Of a DNA stretch of 64,000 nucleotides, positions 1-8,822 are shown piece after piece. Below the pieces are notes generated by a model. It had not been told where the DNA came from and made no database searches. It worked only from the letters and a program-made list of their open reading frames with translations. Source of the DNA: Bradyrhizobium tropiciagri (GTDB lineage Bacteria; Pseudomonadota; Alphaproteobacteria; Rhizobiales; Xanthobacteraceae); the NCBI RefSeq assembly GCF_001189845.1, contig NZ_LFLZ01000003.1, positions 186,001-250,000 on the forward strand. The letters are read 5' to 3'. Made by a program: the position numbers and the translations under genes. Position 1 is the first letter of the stretch. Each line of letters starts with the position of its first letter.

Positions 1-85
1 CGATTTGTGGTTCACCACCGTGGAGTTTCTCGACAGCGCCAATGCTCCCCTGGAACTCGGCCATGCCGCCGTTCAAGCAGTCTGA
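1..85 (+). CDS. 3' end of an unidentified protein-coding gene (partial)
   Basis: Reading frame 2 is open from the window edge to a TGA at 83-85. It gives about 27 residues, beginning DLWFTTVEFLD and ending AAVQAV, with an ordinary globular-protein composition. The gene begins to the left of the window, so neither family nor length can be judged. It lies on the chromosomal side of the tRNA-Arg fragment at 173-226, so it may be the last gene before the island. The identification as coding rests only on composition and is weak. Confidence 0.3.
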   Translation, partial: DLWFTTVEFLDSANAPLELGHAAVQAV

Positions 86-172
86 GGTGCGATTCTCTGT
101 TGTTCGCGCGAATGAGACAGCACAGCACTTCCGAATTGCGCGTCGGTATCACGCTGTAAAGCAAAGCAAAAC

Positions 173-226
173 TGGCGCACCCGACACGATTCGAACGTGT
201 GACCTTTGCCTTCGGAGGGCAAGCGC
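173..226 (-). other. 3' fragment of a tRNA-Arg(CCG) gene, probable attachment-site remnant
   Basis: On the minus strand this stretch folds as the 3' half of a tRNA. It has an anticodon stem TTGCC/GGCAA around a loop containing CCG, a T-arm with stem ACACG/CGTGT and a TTCGAAT loop, an acceptor 3' strand CGGGTGC, then G and CCA. The matching 5' acceptor strand (GCACCCG) and a normal D-arm are absent upstream, so this is not a functional tRNA. Integrases that target tRNA genes leave exactly such 3' copies at the far end of an island. By its orientation the inserted DNA should lie to the right, and the intact tRNA-Arg should lie further right or elsewhere. Confidence 0.6.
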
Positions 227-465
227 TTGGCGCTACCAATCGCGGAATAACCCACGTAACCAATCGGAATAATCGCTTGAGCCACGCCACAGCGCCACTC
301 GAAGCCATGCCTGCGCGACACGCGCGGCCTTGTCTGGACCGCAAATGCCGATCGCATGTGCGATTTGACGCCGAATAGACGCCGCTGTGACGTCCTGGAG
401 ACGAACAACTGTTAGTGGTCCCGGAGTTACGGCTTTGACATTAGGTCGCGATTTAGAGAGCGCGA
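227..465. other. no confident gene between the tRNA-Arg fragment and the biosynthetic cluster
   Basis: Short overlapping frames exist on both strands. The best is on the minus strand, 532 to 233, 99 codons, with a segment reading VTAASIRRQIAHAIG. None has a recognisable domain, a convincing ribosome-binding site, or a length that would exclude chance. I regard the stretch as degenerate island-edge DNA. Confidence 0.4.
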
Positions 466-723
466 ATGAGCGGGGAAAAGCCGTCGGGTGACAACGAGGC
501 AGGTCAAAATCGGTCTCGCTTGCGCGAGGCATTTACTTTGGTGGTTCGGATATGGCGTCATTCATGGACAGCGCACGAAGGAACCCAAGACTGGCAGGCC
601 GAGATCTCGATCGTCGAACCAAAATCGACATCGTCGTCGACCCGCTATGCCATCGGTACCAAGCACATTGTCAACGCTGTCACTGAGTCGCTTGAGGACC
701 GGATGGATCGTGAATCACCGTAG
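466..723 (+). CDS. small hypothetical protein upstream of the cluster
   Basis: An 85-codon frame starts at ATG 466, preceded by a purine-rich AGAGAGCG, and ends 20 bases before the first confident gene of the cluster. The product has no signal peptide, membrane segment or family that I recognise. The C-terminal part (GTKHIVNAVTESLEDRMDR) looks protein-like, but a frame of 87 codons in another register (488-751) overlaps it, so only one can be real. It could be a leader or first gene of the operon. Coding status is uncertain. Confidence 0.22.
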   Translation: MSGEKPSGDNEAGQNRSRLREAFTLVVRIWRHSWTAHEGTQDWQAEISIVEPKSTSSSTRYAIGTKHIVNAVTESLEDRMDRESP

Positions 724-743
724 GCACGGGAGGGAGCAGCCCC

Positions 744-1565
744 ATGATTGAATCGCGCGCCAAGATTCTATTTGCCATCGTCCTTGCACTGTTCCTGCCG
801 CGATCGGCCTCTGCCGACCATCCGCTCCAAATCATGCGTGGCACTTACGCGGCCCGCTTCGCACTGATCTCACTGTTCGAGGTCCAACCAGGACATGAGA
901 CCGATTTCCAGACAATTCTAGCGCAATCTGGCCCGTTCAACCACGTTGTTCCAGGCTTTGCCAACGAGCGTGTGCTCGAAATGAGCACGACGGCCAACAC
1001 CGAGCCTGCCGCCGCCAAAACCATAGGGCAGCGCGTGGTTTCAGTGATCCGGTGCTTCGACGCCGAAAGCTGTCAGTACATTATGCAAGAACGGGCGCCG
1101 GCGATCAGAAGTGTACTGCGCAATGACCCGGTCTACACGCCCGTCAAGTTGGTTGCGCATTTGTTTGGTAACTGGAGTTGGGAAAAGCAGGGGGCGGCCG
1201 CTTCGGCCTTTGCAGTCACGATGACGGCGGTCAGCCAATCCCAAAATCTACTGGCACAAAGCGTCTCGCTCTTTGCGCAGCCGAATGTCAGCCTAAGCTT
1301 CCTCAAGGACGGTTATGTCGGCCAACTCGGAATGCTGGAAACAGCGCCAGCCAATTCCGACCTGCAGAGCATTCGAGGCCAACTGCAGCAACGTACCGCT
1401 CTCATGGGCGCCTCAATCTATCAAGCCGATGACAATTCCTACCTGGTCTACAGCGAGTACTTCCAGGCACCGTCCGCAACTAGGTCTGCCGCGCTCAGCG
1501 TCGAAGCGAACAAGTTGCAAGGCGGGCAACTTGGCTCTGTGGTCCAAAACTACGCCGCGCGCTAA
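744..1565 (+). CDS. exported protein with tandem ABM-like (ferredoxin-fold) modules
   Basis: The 273-residue product begins with a clear signal peptide (hydrophobic core about residues 8-20, cleavage near SASA-DH), so it is probably periplasmic. After it, a segment reading FALISLFEVQPGHETDFQTIL has the pattern of small dimeric alpha/beta-barrel monooxygenase or cyclase modules (ABM-like: strand, 'PG.E..F' turn, helix). A second similar module may follow around residue 140. The next gene has the same layout, so the two are probably paralogues acting as a heteromer. The start at 744 has a good site (GGGAGGGAG) about 10 bases upstream. It heads a co-directional cluster with ketosynthases and an acyl carrier protein, suggesting action on the pathway product. 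The function is inferred; no catalytic residues can be assigned. Confidence 0.6.
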   Translation: MIESRAKILFAIVLALFLPRSASADHPLQIMRGTYAARFALISLFEVQPGHETDFQTILAQSGPFNHVVPGFANERVLEMSTTANTEPAAAKTIGQRVVSVIRCFDAESCQYIMQERAPAIRSVLRNDPVYTPVKLVAHLFGNWSWEKQGAAASAFAVTMTAVSQSQNLLAQSVSLFAQPNVSLSFLKDGYVGQLGMLETAPANSDLQSIRGQLQQRTALMGASIYQADDNSYLVYSEYFQAPSATRSAALSVEANKLQGGQLGSVVQNYAAR

Positions 1566-1578
1566 AGGGGAAAAAGCT

Positions 1579-2403
1579 ATGCGCACCATGACACGACGCG
1601 GTTCGTTCATTCTCCTCACTGGGCTCGTCACATTGACGTCGCTTTCGCAACTCGAGGCTCGAACTCGTGTCCGCACGGCGGCTCCTGCCACGAAACTTAC
1701 GGCGCTCGTCGTTCTGTATGACGCTATCCCTGGGCAAGAAGCAGCGCTCGAACGCGAGTTGATGACACCGATATCGCAATCGGACATTGCTCGTTACGGC
1801 ATCGTCAACGACCGAGTTCTCAAAAATATCGATCCGGTGGCCGCCCAGTTCGCGAGCTACACTAAGTTCTCCGGGCGATCCAACAGCAACGACTTCCTTT
1901 CGGCGCGCCTCGACAAGGTCAAGAATCTCGTTCGACGAGCGCCCGAAAACCATATCGTCAAACTCGACAGTACGTTCACGCCAGGCCACCGAACGGATAG
2001 TCCGACCGGCAAGGAATTTGGCTACAAATCTGTGGGCCAGACAGCTCATTTGTTCCTGGGCGTGCCTGCCCCAAAGTTCGAGCAAGACTACGTGAACTCA
2101 TTAGCGCAAGTGAAAACCCTGACGGAGAATCGCTCTCCGCAAGGCTGGTTCGGAGACGACCTGTTGTCCTCAACGGCGCCGCGGTCGGCAGAACAACTCG
2201 CGCCTTATACGCCGCGCCCCGCGGCGTCGACAATGATGTCGATCAACTATGCAGAATATCAGACGTTCGAAGCGGCCGAAGACGCGTATCTGAATCGCCA
2301 GCAGTCCGACGATCCCACCTTCTTACAGTTAGCACGTGTGTTTTTTAGCTCGCTTGAGGTGCCGTCCCGTTTCTACATTTTTAAGGTCGTCGCAAACCGC
2401 TAA
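1579..2403 (+). CDS. exported ABM-like protein, paralogue of the preceding gene
   Basis: I chose ATG 1579, 13 bases after the preceding stop and behind an AAAGGGGAAAAAG ribosome-binding site. The longer open frame upstream is the shadow of the previous gene. The product of about 274 residues starts with a twin-arginine-like signal (MTRRGSFILLTGLV) and then a module TALVVLYDAIPGQEAALEREL. This mirrors FALISLFEVQPGHETDFQTIL in the neighbour. A second module reads QTAHLFLGVPAPKFEQDYV. I infer a periplasmic partner of the 744 product, perhaps binding or reshaping a small hydrophobic compound. No metal or haem motif is visible. Family assignment is by pattern only. Confidence 0.6.
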   Translation: MRTMTRRGSFILLTGLVTLTSLSQLEARTRVRTAAPATKLTALVVLYDAIPGQEAALERELMTPISQSDIARYGIVNDRVLKNIDPVAAQFASYTKFSGRSNSNDFLSARLDKVKNLVRRAPENHIVKLDSTFTPGHRTDSPTGKEFGYKSVGQTAHLFLGVPAPKFEQDYVNSLAQVKTLTENRSPQGWFGDDLLSSTAPRSAEQLAPYTPRPAASTMMSINYAEYQTFEAAEDAYLNRQQSDDPTFLQLARVFFSSLEVPSRFYIFKVVANR

Positions 2404-2430
2404 CTGCCTTGCCTACACTTGGAATCACCG

Positions 2431-3459
2431 ATGTATCAGCGCAAAAGCGAGTGCGTGGTCGCCGTCCATGGTGCCGGAAGCGTTCTTCCTGCTGGGGCGC
2501 TATGGACTGACGTAAATCGCGCAGAGACTGACGCCAACGCTGACAACCAGCGGAGGCTTCGGGACAACTTCCTAGCCGAAGGTACCGGCCTTAGTCGCCG
2601 CGATCTAAAGAAGATCGATCGGATGGCAATGCTAGCACTGTTTGCCGCGCGGTCTGCGATTGAAGAAGCCGCGCTATCTGAAGACGAAATAGCCGGTTGC
2701 GGAATTCTCACAGGTAACGCAGTCGCCGGTTGGTCATTCACCGAGCCGCAATTGCGCTCGCTCTATCAGAATGGCCTTTCCAATATCAGCCCCTATCTAG
2801 CCTCTGCTTGGTTTCCCGCCGCCTCCCAGGGGCAGATTGCTATCCACATGCACTTGCTCGGGTATGCGAAGACGGTCACGACTGACCGCTGTGCTGGAAC
2901 CCAGGCCATCGGGATGGCATACGATGCAGTTCGCGCGGGTCGCGCTACCCATCTGTTAGCTGGGGCAGCCGAAGCACCTGTCACGCCGTTCGTCGAAGGC
3001 GCGGCAAGACATGCGGGCGCGCCGGATATCAACCTTATCGAGGGAGCGGCCTATCTCGTGCTGGGCGAGTCTATGGCTCGCCGCGCGGCGATTGCCGAGT
3101 TGGCGGATCATTCGTCGTTCACCTTGCCGTCCGCAATGTCCGATCGGCTCGCTCTTTGCGCCAAGCAACTGATGCGCCTTTACCAACGCAATTGCGAGGT
3201 CGGGCAACTAGTCGACCTCATGATCGATAGCCGCCAGTCGGCGGACCGCGAGTTGGTCACCATATTGCGAGAGCGCGGCTGGCTGGGCGAAGCGCATTTC
3301 AATGGGACTATCAATGGTGATGCGCTTGCAGCGACCGGCCCGACCGCCGCAGTCACATTATGCCGTCGGTACATCACGACATCGTACAGGTTGCCGGCAA
3401 TCGTATTCTCCCTCGGCCGTGATTTCGCAAGTGCGATCTTACTTCGTCCTCCGCACTAA
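2431..3459 (+). CDS. degenerate beta-ketoacyl synthase, possible KS-beta/chain-length-factor partner
   Basis: The 342-residue protein keeps the thiolase/ketosynthase core. The nucleophile region reads TTDRCAGTQAIG with Cys154, followed by AYDAVRAGRATHLLAGAAEAPVTP. The C-terminal SLGRDFASAILL resembles the usual end of FabF. Both catalytic histidines are lost: the HGT motif is NGT (Asn291), and the GHxxGA motif reads TGPTAA. It is also about 70 residues shorter than FabF. In actinobacterial type II systems the KS-beta partner loses the cysteine, so this is the opposite pattern. It probably dimerises with the intact ketosynthase at 12545. ATG 2431 has GGAATC in front; a TTG at 2419 is an alternative start. 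Cytoplasmic. Confidence 0.75.
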   Translation: MYQRKSECVVAVHGAGSVLPAGALWTDVNRAETDANADNQRRLRDNFLAEGTGLSRRDLKKIDRMAMLALFAARSAIEEAALSEDEIAGCGILTGNAVAGWSFTEPQLRSLYQNGLSNISPYLASAWFPAASQGQIAIHMHLLGYAKTVTTDRCAGTQAIGMAYDAVRAGRATHLLAGAAEAPVTPFVEGAARHAGAPDINLIEGAAYLVLGESMARRAAIAELADHSSFTLPSAMSDRLALCAKQLMRLYQRNCEVGQLVDLMIDSRQSADRELVTILRERGWLGEAHFNGTINGDALAATGPTAAVTLCRRYITTSYRLPAIVFSLGRDFASAILLRPPH

Positions 3460-3474
3460 GAAAGGAAAGCAAAA

Positions 3475-3738
3475 ATGTCAGTCGCTCGAACCGACAAGCT
3501 GGAAAGCGCTGTGGTCGGACTGCTTCGAACTCTGGGGTGCGATGCACCGACAATTTTGCCTGTGCACGATCTTGCGATCGACCTGGGGATCGATTCAACC
3601 GAACTGATCGAACTCGCTATCCTCGTGCGAGATGAGTTTGGCCTCAGCATCAAGCCGGACTTGCGGTCAATGGGAACGGTTTCGGAACTGACAGCCGAAC
3701 TGTCGCGGTTGCTGAAGCAAGAGCAGATCAGTGTCTGA
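3475..3738 (+). CDS. acyl carrier protein
   Basis: This 87-residue acidic, helical protein has the phosphopantetheine attachment motif LGIDSTELIEL, with Ser41 as the acceptor. The size is normal for a stand-alone ACP. The start at 3475 follows a good AAGGAAAG site. It sits between the degenerate ketosynthase and the first beta-propeller gene, and a phosphopantetheinyl transferase that could activate it lies in the same cluster (13780). I infer that it carries the growing chain between the two ketosynthases in the cytoplasm. It differs from the housekeeping AcpP (the usual DSLD motif is DSTE), which supports a dedicated pathway role. Confidence 0.9.
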   Translation: MSVARTDKLESAVVGLLRTLGCDAPTILPVHDLAIDLGIDSTELIELAILVRDEFGLSIKPDLRSMGTVSELTAELSRLLKQEQISV

Positions 3739-6160
3739 GAAGCGCACGCCCTGGTTCATCGCGGCCTCGCAATGGCGCCGTGGTTTTTCGCTTGCAGAGG
3801 CCATCGCACTTGGTGGCATCCTGGGCGGTTGCCTCGGGATCGCTGTGGGTTCGGCCGAAACCATGCAAGGCGCGAGCCACGTCGTCAAGATGACCGATGC
3901 GGCTCCATACTTCAGTGAACCCGATCTGAATATCGCGGTCGGCGATTCAGTCGAATGGGTCAACGAGGGGCCGGAAAAAAAGCACATCGTTACCGACAAG
4001 CAGATGAACATGTTTTCCGGGTCGATCGAGATCAAGGATAGATGGAAGTACACTTTCGACCACGCCGGGATCTATGAAATAATCTGCGGTCAGCACTACT
4101 ACATGCGGTCTCGAATAGCGGTGCACAACGCCGATGGTTCGACCGAACGACGCTTCGAGTTCCCCTACCAGACTGCTTTCAAGGAGTTCGTTATCCCCAC
4201 GCCGGACGCTGTCCCGCGGATGATCATCAAGAGCAAGCTCGACAAGTCGATGTGGTTCACGATTGGCGGCGGCGGCTTCTACGGCTTTGAGGAGTTTCCG
4301 GCACAAAACAAACTCGCCCAAGTCACGGACGATGGCCAGTTTATCGAATATTCAACTCCTGCGCCGGATCACGATGGCTCCAAAGTGGGCGTTGATTCTC
4401 TAGTGATGGCCGACAACGGGGATATTTGGTTCACCGAGCGGTTGACCAATCGGATTGGTGTGCTGCGCGACGACGGCGTCATCAACGAATTTCAGATTCC
4501 AACTCCCGATGGTTACGCGTTGGGCGTCGATATCGACGCACACGGAAATATTTGGTTCGCCGAACGTCTGGGCAACCGGATTGGCTTCATTACCCCGGCC
4601 GGCGCAATTACCGAAATCGAAATGCCAAAGCCAAATTCCGAGCCGCGAACGATCTACGTGGATACCCGTGGGCGTGTCTGGTACACCGCGCGCGAGGCGA
4701 ACGAGATTGGCTACTACGACACGGGAACCAGGAGTTTCAATCACATCCTCATCCCGACAAAATTGGCGCGACCCGCTGGCATCGCTGAGGGCAAGGACGG
4801 CGCAATCTACTTCGTCCAAATGGTCGGCAACAAGATCGGTAAGATCGATGCGGACAAAGTAACCGAATATACGCTCCCAACCTCGTTCTCGGCGCCATTC
4901 AAGATCGTCGCCGACGACCAGGGAATTCTGTGGTTTACGGAGGTTTACGGAAATGCGATCGGCCGCTTTGATCCGCAGACCGGCGCGATCACGGAATATA
5001 AGATTCCTACCAAAGACAGCCGACCCGGCGGCATTTCGGTCGACGGCCAAGGGCGGATCTGGTTCATTGAGCAGAAGGGCAACAAGGTCGGCTATCTCGA
5101 TTCGAAGATGCTGCCCGGTCTCTCGAAGAACCAAAGTGCTGAAAAACAGAAGTCACCAGCGAGCCCGATCTCATTCGATAGCCGCGGGCCCGAGCTCGAA
5201 CAGGAAATCCGGCAGCTTGGCGTTCGGACCAATTTCTCCATTCCGGTGCCTGGCGCCCATCCGGGCAGTTCCCTGGTCGAGGATCGAAGCAAGCGCCTGT
5301 GGTTTCCCCTAATACTTGCCAACAGGGTCGCGGTTTACGATCGCAATTCGGGCGGCTACCGCGACTACCAGATGCCCACCGACATCAGCATGCCGACGGC
5401 GCTGGATATCGACCGCGCTGGTGATGTGTGGATCGCGGAATTTCGCGGTAACCGCCTAGCGCGTCTGGCCATGGATACCGGTCATATCTCTGAATATGAG
5501 ATCCCCATCGCCAATGCGCTTCCGAGCGGCGTGGCTATCGACGAGTCCGGCACGATCTGGACCACCCTTCTCAACGGCAATAGCATCGAGGCGTTCGACC
5601 GGACCACCCAGGGCTTCAAGAATTACCCACTGCCGCGCGCGGACAGTTCGCCGCTGAGCGTTATCGCCGATGGTCATGGTAGCCTGTGGGTGTCGGCGTC
5701 GAATGAAGATAACAGCTATCTAGCGCGCTTCGACCTCGCCTCGCGTCGCTTTGAAACTGTCGAACTTCCAGTCGAGCGGGCCGTTCCAGTCGGAATGATG
5801 GCGGGTAAGGACGAACTGTGGGTTGCGCTTGGAGGCGTAGGCGTCATTGCCCGGCTCGACACGGCTACGCGCAGCTGGTCGCAGTACCCTGTGCCCGGAT
5901 CGAGCTCCGAACCGGCAATGCTAGCTCGCGGACGCGACGGCAGGATCTGGGCTACCGACGGGGGAGGGCTCGGTTCTACCGGTGGAAACCAACTCGTCGT
6001 GGTGGATCCAAAATCGGGCTCGATCGGCACCGTGCCTATGACAACGCGCGAAGCAAAGCCAATGGGGATTCTCGCGGCGTCTGACGGTCAGATTTGGTTC
6101 ACCCAGCAAGGTGCCAATCGATTGTCGAGCATCGGTATTACAGAAGGGAGCAGGCCGTGA
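3731..6160 (+). CDS. exported cupredoxin fused to two seven-bladed Vgb-like beta-propellers
   Basis: The GTG start overlaps the acp stop by 8 bases. The N-terminus has a basic stretch and one hydrophobic segment (about 20-40) containing LGGC, so it is either a membrane anchor or a lipoprotein signal. Residues 48-133 form a cupredoxin with a complete type 1 copper site: His85, Cys119, His122 and Met125 (CxxHxxM spacing as in amicyanin). Then come 14 repeats of the 'IWFTE..GNRIG.. ITEY.IPT' type, seven before and seven after a linker around residues 465-505. That makes two complete propellers. The repeats resemble streptogramin B lyase (Vgb), but histidines are rare in them, so lyase activity is not supported. 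I infer periplasmic electron transfer joined to ligand binding. Confidence 0.85.
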   Translation: MSEKRTPWFIAASQWRRGFSLAEAIALGGILGGCLGIAVGSAETMQGASHVVKMTDAAPYFSEPDLNIAVGDSVEWVNEGPEKKHIVTDKQMNMFSGSIEIKDRWKYTFDHAGIYEIICGQHYYMRSRIAVHNADGSTERRFEFPYQTAFKEFVIPTPDAVPRMIIKSKLDKSMWFTIGGGGFYGFEEFPAQNKLAQVTDDGQFIEYSTPAPDHDGSKVGVDSLVMADNGDIWFTERLTNRIGVLRDDGVINEFQIPTPDGYALGVDIDAHGNIWFAERLGNRIGFITPAGAITEIEMPKPNSEPRTIYVDTRGRVWYTAREANEIGYYDTGTRSFNHILIPTKLARPAGIAEGKDGAIYFVQMVGNKIGKIDADKVTEYTLPTSFSAPFKIVADDQGILWFTEVYGNAIGRFDPQTGAITEYKIPTKDSRPGGISVDGQGRIWFIEQKGNKVGYLDSKMLPGLSKNQSAEKQKSPASPISFDSRGPELEQEIRQLGVRTNFSIPVPGAHPGSSLVEDRSKRLWFPLILANRVAVYDRNSGGYRDYQMPTDISMPTALDIDRAGDVWIAEFRGNRLARLAMDTGHISEYEIPIANALPSGVAIDESGTIWTTLLNGNSIEAFDRTTQGFKNYPLPRADSSPLSVIADGHGSLWVSASNEDNSYLARFDLASRRFETVELPVERAVPVGMMAGKDELWVALGGVGVIARLDTATRSWSQYPVPGSSSEPAMLARGRDGRIWATDGGGLGSTGGNQLVVVDPKSGSIGTVPMTTREAKPMGILAASDGQIWFTQQGANRLSSIGITEGSRP

Positions 6161-6654
6161 ATTCATTCCATTCCTCCGTTACTATCGCGCGCAACGTCAC
6201 CGAGGTTATGGCGGCCTTCTGGAGATTGGAGGAATGGCCAAAGATCACCGCGCACGTGCGCGCAATCGATCTTCTGTTCGATGACGAGAATGTGCAGGTA
6301 CTTTTGATGCACGTCGACTCGCGTGGCAAACGCGACGTCTTCAAATCGGTCCGCGTCAGGCAGGCTAACGTCATTTTCTATTTTCAGCCGGTACCACCTC
6401 CAACTCTGAAATTCCACCGCGGTGCTTGGGAATTCGAAGCCGTGCCGACTGGAACGCGAGTGACGTGCCGACACGAGATAGTCGCTGATCCAAACGGCTG
6501 TCGCCAGTTCTTCCTCAATACAGGGCTCGAACTTGAGGCGAACGCCGCCGTCGTCAAACTTGAGGATCTCATCAAGAACAACAGCAACCAGACCATGGAA
6601 GCGCTGAAGCGCAGCCTGGAAGCCATTGCGGTCGCCCAAGAGGCCGCCTCATGA
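6157..6654 (+). CDS. START/SRPBCC-family polyketide cyclase-like protein
   Basis: The start is GTG 6157, overlapping the previous stop (GTGA) and preceded by AAGGGAG. The 165-residue product reads as a Bet v 1/START fold: an N-terminal strand SFHSSVTIARNV, a helix VMAAFWRLEEWPKI, repeated strands ending in RVTCRHEIVAD, and a long C-terminal helix. This is typical of coenzyme Q-binding and polyketide cyclase/aromatase proteins. There is no signal peptide, so it should act in the cytoplasm. Between the ACP and ketosynthase genes its most likely job is folding, cyclising or aromatising the ACP-bound chain. START folds also act as lipid carriers, so the reaction is not certain. Confidence 0.75.
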   Translation: MNSFHSSVTIARNVTEVMAAFWRLEEWPKITAHVRAIDLLFDDENVQVLLMHVDSRGKRDVFKSVRVRQANVIFYFQPVPPPTLKFHRGAWEFEAVPTGTRVTCRHEIVADPNGCRQFFLNTGLELEANAAVVKLEDLIKNNSNQTMEALKRSLEAIAVAQEAAS

Positions 6655-8792
6655 TCATTCGCGATCTGTCTCGGACTAGGAAAGCCGCTTGGATCGCCGC
6701 GACCACGCTCGTCCTGGGTCTAGGGCTTTGTGATGTATGCGCAGCTGGGGAGCCGGGCGGCGCGGTAACGAGCCGTACGACGTCCGTCAATTTCGCCAGC
6801 CACATAGGTTTATCGTCGTTGGGCCAAAAATTCACCGTCTCAACCTACGACGTGCCAACGGCTGATGCCGTTCCGCATATCCTAGCGATCGACTCCGAAG
6901 ACCATGTGTGGTTCAGCGAAAGTGGGGGGCGTTTTGCGGGAAAATTCCTTGACGTTCCCCCGCAAAGCAAGATCGGCCGCATAGAATCTAACGGCGCGAT
7001 CACCGAATGGTCCTTGCCAGGTGAAGAAACGAGCCCGATGGGCGTGCTCTTCGACCGCAAAGGCTATCTCTGGATCGCCGAGCGGCTTGGCAACCGGATC
7101 ACACGGATGTCGTACGACGGCGCCGTTACGTACTTCCCCGTGCCGACCCAGGGATCCTGGCCGACCGGTCTCGCCTTCGATTCGCAAGGAGGTGTTTGGT
7201 TTACCGAGACCAAGGGAAACAGGATCGGGCGCGTGGATCCGTCAACTGGCCAAATCGAGGAATTTCCCTTTAAGCCAGAGGGCATGTCGGCGACGGGCAT
7301 CGCGATCGACAGTCGCGACCGTGTCTGGGTCGCCGGCCGCGACGCGAACATCATTGCTGAATGGGATCCACAGAGCAGGGAATTTCAGTACTTCCCACTA
7401 TCCACGCCGAACGCCAAACCGTGCGGTATCGTCGTCGATGCCCGTGATCGTGTCTGGTTCACTCAGCGCAACGCCGGCAAACTGGCCACGATTTCTGTCG
7501 ACGGACACATTCAAGAATTCGCGTTGAAAGAGATGAAAACCGGGCCGTTCCTGCCGGTGGTTGATCGCCAGGGCAACATCTGGTTCAGCCAAATTTGGTC
7601 GAACAAGGTCGCCAAGTTCAATCCTGAAGCGCGGGAATTCGAAGAATTCCAGGTCGCCGATGATATCAACCATGTCGCGGGCCTGGCTATCGACTCACGC
7701 GGCAACGTCTGGTTTGCCTCGCAAACAGGCAACAAAGTCGGCACCATCGCGCGACAAAATCTCACTTATTTCGGTGCCGACGACAAAACCCCAGTTGAGG
7801 AGCGGTTGGCCGTTAATGACTCGGACAAGTTCGACTTCCGCTCGTTGGAAGTGCCGACCAAGCAGTCTGTTCCCGGGATTGTTGAGGTCGCGCCCGACGA
7901 CACAATCTGGTTCACACAGATGGGCGGCGGCTTTGTCGTGCCTGGTTTCCCTCCCGGACCGCCGGGACAAAAGATCGGATACATCCGCGACGGAGCGATA
8001 GCGGAATTGGCCACGCCCACGCCCGAGTCGGGGCCGACTTCGATGGCGATCGACTCTAAGAATGGCGATGTTTGGGTAACGCTGCGCTCCGCCAACAAGA
8101 TTGCACTCGTCCGCAACTATACAGTGACGGAATTTGATTTGCCGGTCGCCAATACGTTGCCAGTGGGAATCACCGTAGACGGCGAGCATAACGTCTGGGT
8201 CGCGCTCAGTACGATCGGTGCAGTAGCGCGCCGAACTCCGGACGGCGAATGGCGAGTGCTCAATTTGCCGCATCGCGACGGGAACCCGCGCACGATCTAT
8301 GCCGATCGCTCAGACACCATCTGGTACACAGAGAAAGACGGTAATCGGCTGGGAGTAGTGAATCAGTCGGACTGGACCGTGCGTGAGTGGACGATCCCCA
8401 CCCGCGTGGCGTGGCCCTTGTCTCTTTCGGAAGATGACGCGGGCAATATCTGGTTTGCTGAAATGCGCGCGGACAAGCTCGCCCGTTTCGACCGCAAGCT
8501 CGAAAAGATTGAAGAGTTCAAGCTCCCAGCCCACTCCGCGCCCTTCAAGATTCTATTCGATCAGAGCAAGCAATTGTTCTGGATTTCGACAGTGTTCGGC
8601 AATTCCGTCCTGCGGTTCGACATCGGTCGCCAAAAGGCCACTGCTGCTTTCCGCGTTCCCCACGAGGGAGTGTGGCTTGGCGGTATCGCACGCATGAGCA
8701 ACGGTTGCTTCTGGGTCACCGAACAATTTGGCAATCGCGTGGATCAACTGTGCATACCAGAAAACTATACCAAGCGAGCAAGTGCTCCTTGA
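6651..8792 (+). CDS. exported double beta-propeller protein (Vgb-like)
   Basis: ATG 6651 overlaps the preceding stop as ATGA. A signal peptide (hydrophobic core about 12-30, ending CAAG) exports the 713-residue protein. The body has 14 blade repeats built on 'VWF.E..GNRIGR', seven up to the VGTIARQNLTYFG segment (about residue 365) and seven after it, so again two complete propellers. Unlike the 3731 product it has no cupredoxin. Blade 1 and blade 8 share a longer insert (RFAGKFLDVPPQ and FVVPGFPPGPPGQ), which indicates an internal duplication of a whole propeller. Cysteines occur only near the ends. I infer a periplasmic binding or maturation factor; an enzymatic role is possible but unproven. 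Confidence 0.8.
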   Translation: MIIRDLSRTRKAAWIAATTLVLGLGLCDVCAAGEPGGAVTSRTTSVNFASHIGLSSLGQKFTVSTYDVPTADAVPHILAIDSEDHVWFSESGGRFAGKFLDVPPQSKIGRIESNGAITEWSLPGEETSPMGVLFDRKGYLWIAERLGNRITRMSYDGAVTYFPVPTQGSWPTGLAFDSQGGVWFTETKGNRIGRVDPSTGQIEEFPFKPEGMSATGIAIDSRDRVWVAGRDANIIAEWDPQSREFQYFPLSTPNAKPCGIVVDARDRVWFTQRNAGKLATISVDGHIQEFALKEMKTGPFLPVVDRQGNIWFSQIWSNKVAKFNPEAREFEEFQVADDINHVAGLAIDSRGNVWFASQTGNKVGTIARQNLTYFGADDKTPVEERLAVNDSDKFDFRSLEVPTKQSVPGIVEVAPDDTIWFTQMGGGFVVPGFPPGPPGQKIGYIRDGAIAELATPTPESGPTSMAIDSKNGDVWVTLRSANKIALVRNYTVTEFDLPVANTLPVGITVDGEHNVWVALSTIGAVARRTPDGEWRVLNLPHRDGNPRTIYADRSDTIWYTEKDGNRLGVVNQSDWTVREWTIPTRVAWPLSLSEDDAGNIWFAEMRADKLARFDRKLEKIEEFKLPAHSAPFKILFDQSKQLFWISTVFGNSVLRFDIGRQKATAAFRVPHEGVWLGGIARMSNGCFWVTEQFGNRVDQLCIPENYTKRASAP

Positions 8793-8822
8793 TCGTGTGC
8801 AGCTTTGTCATGGAGCGGTGTG

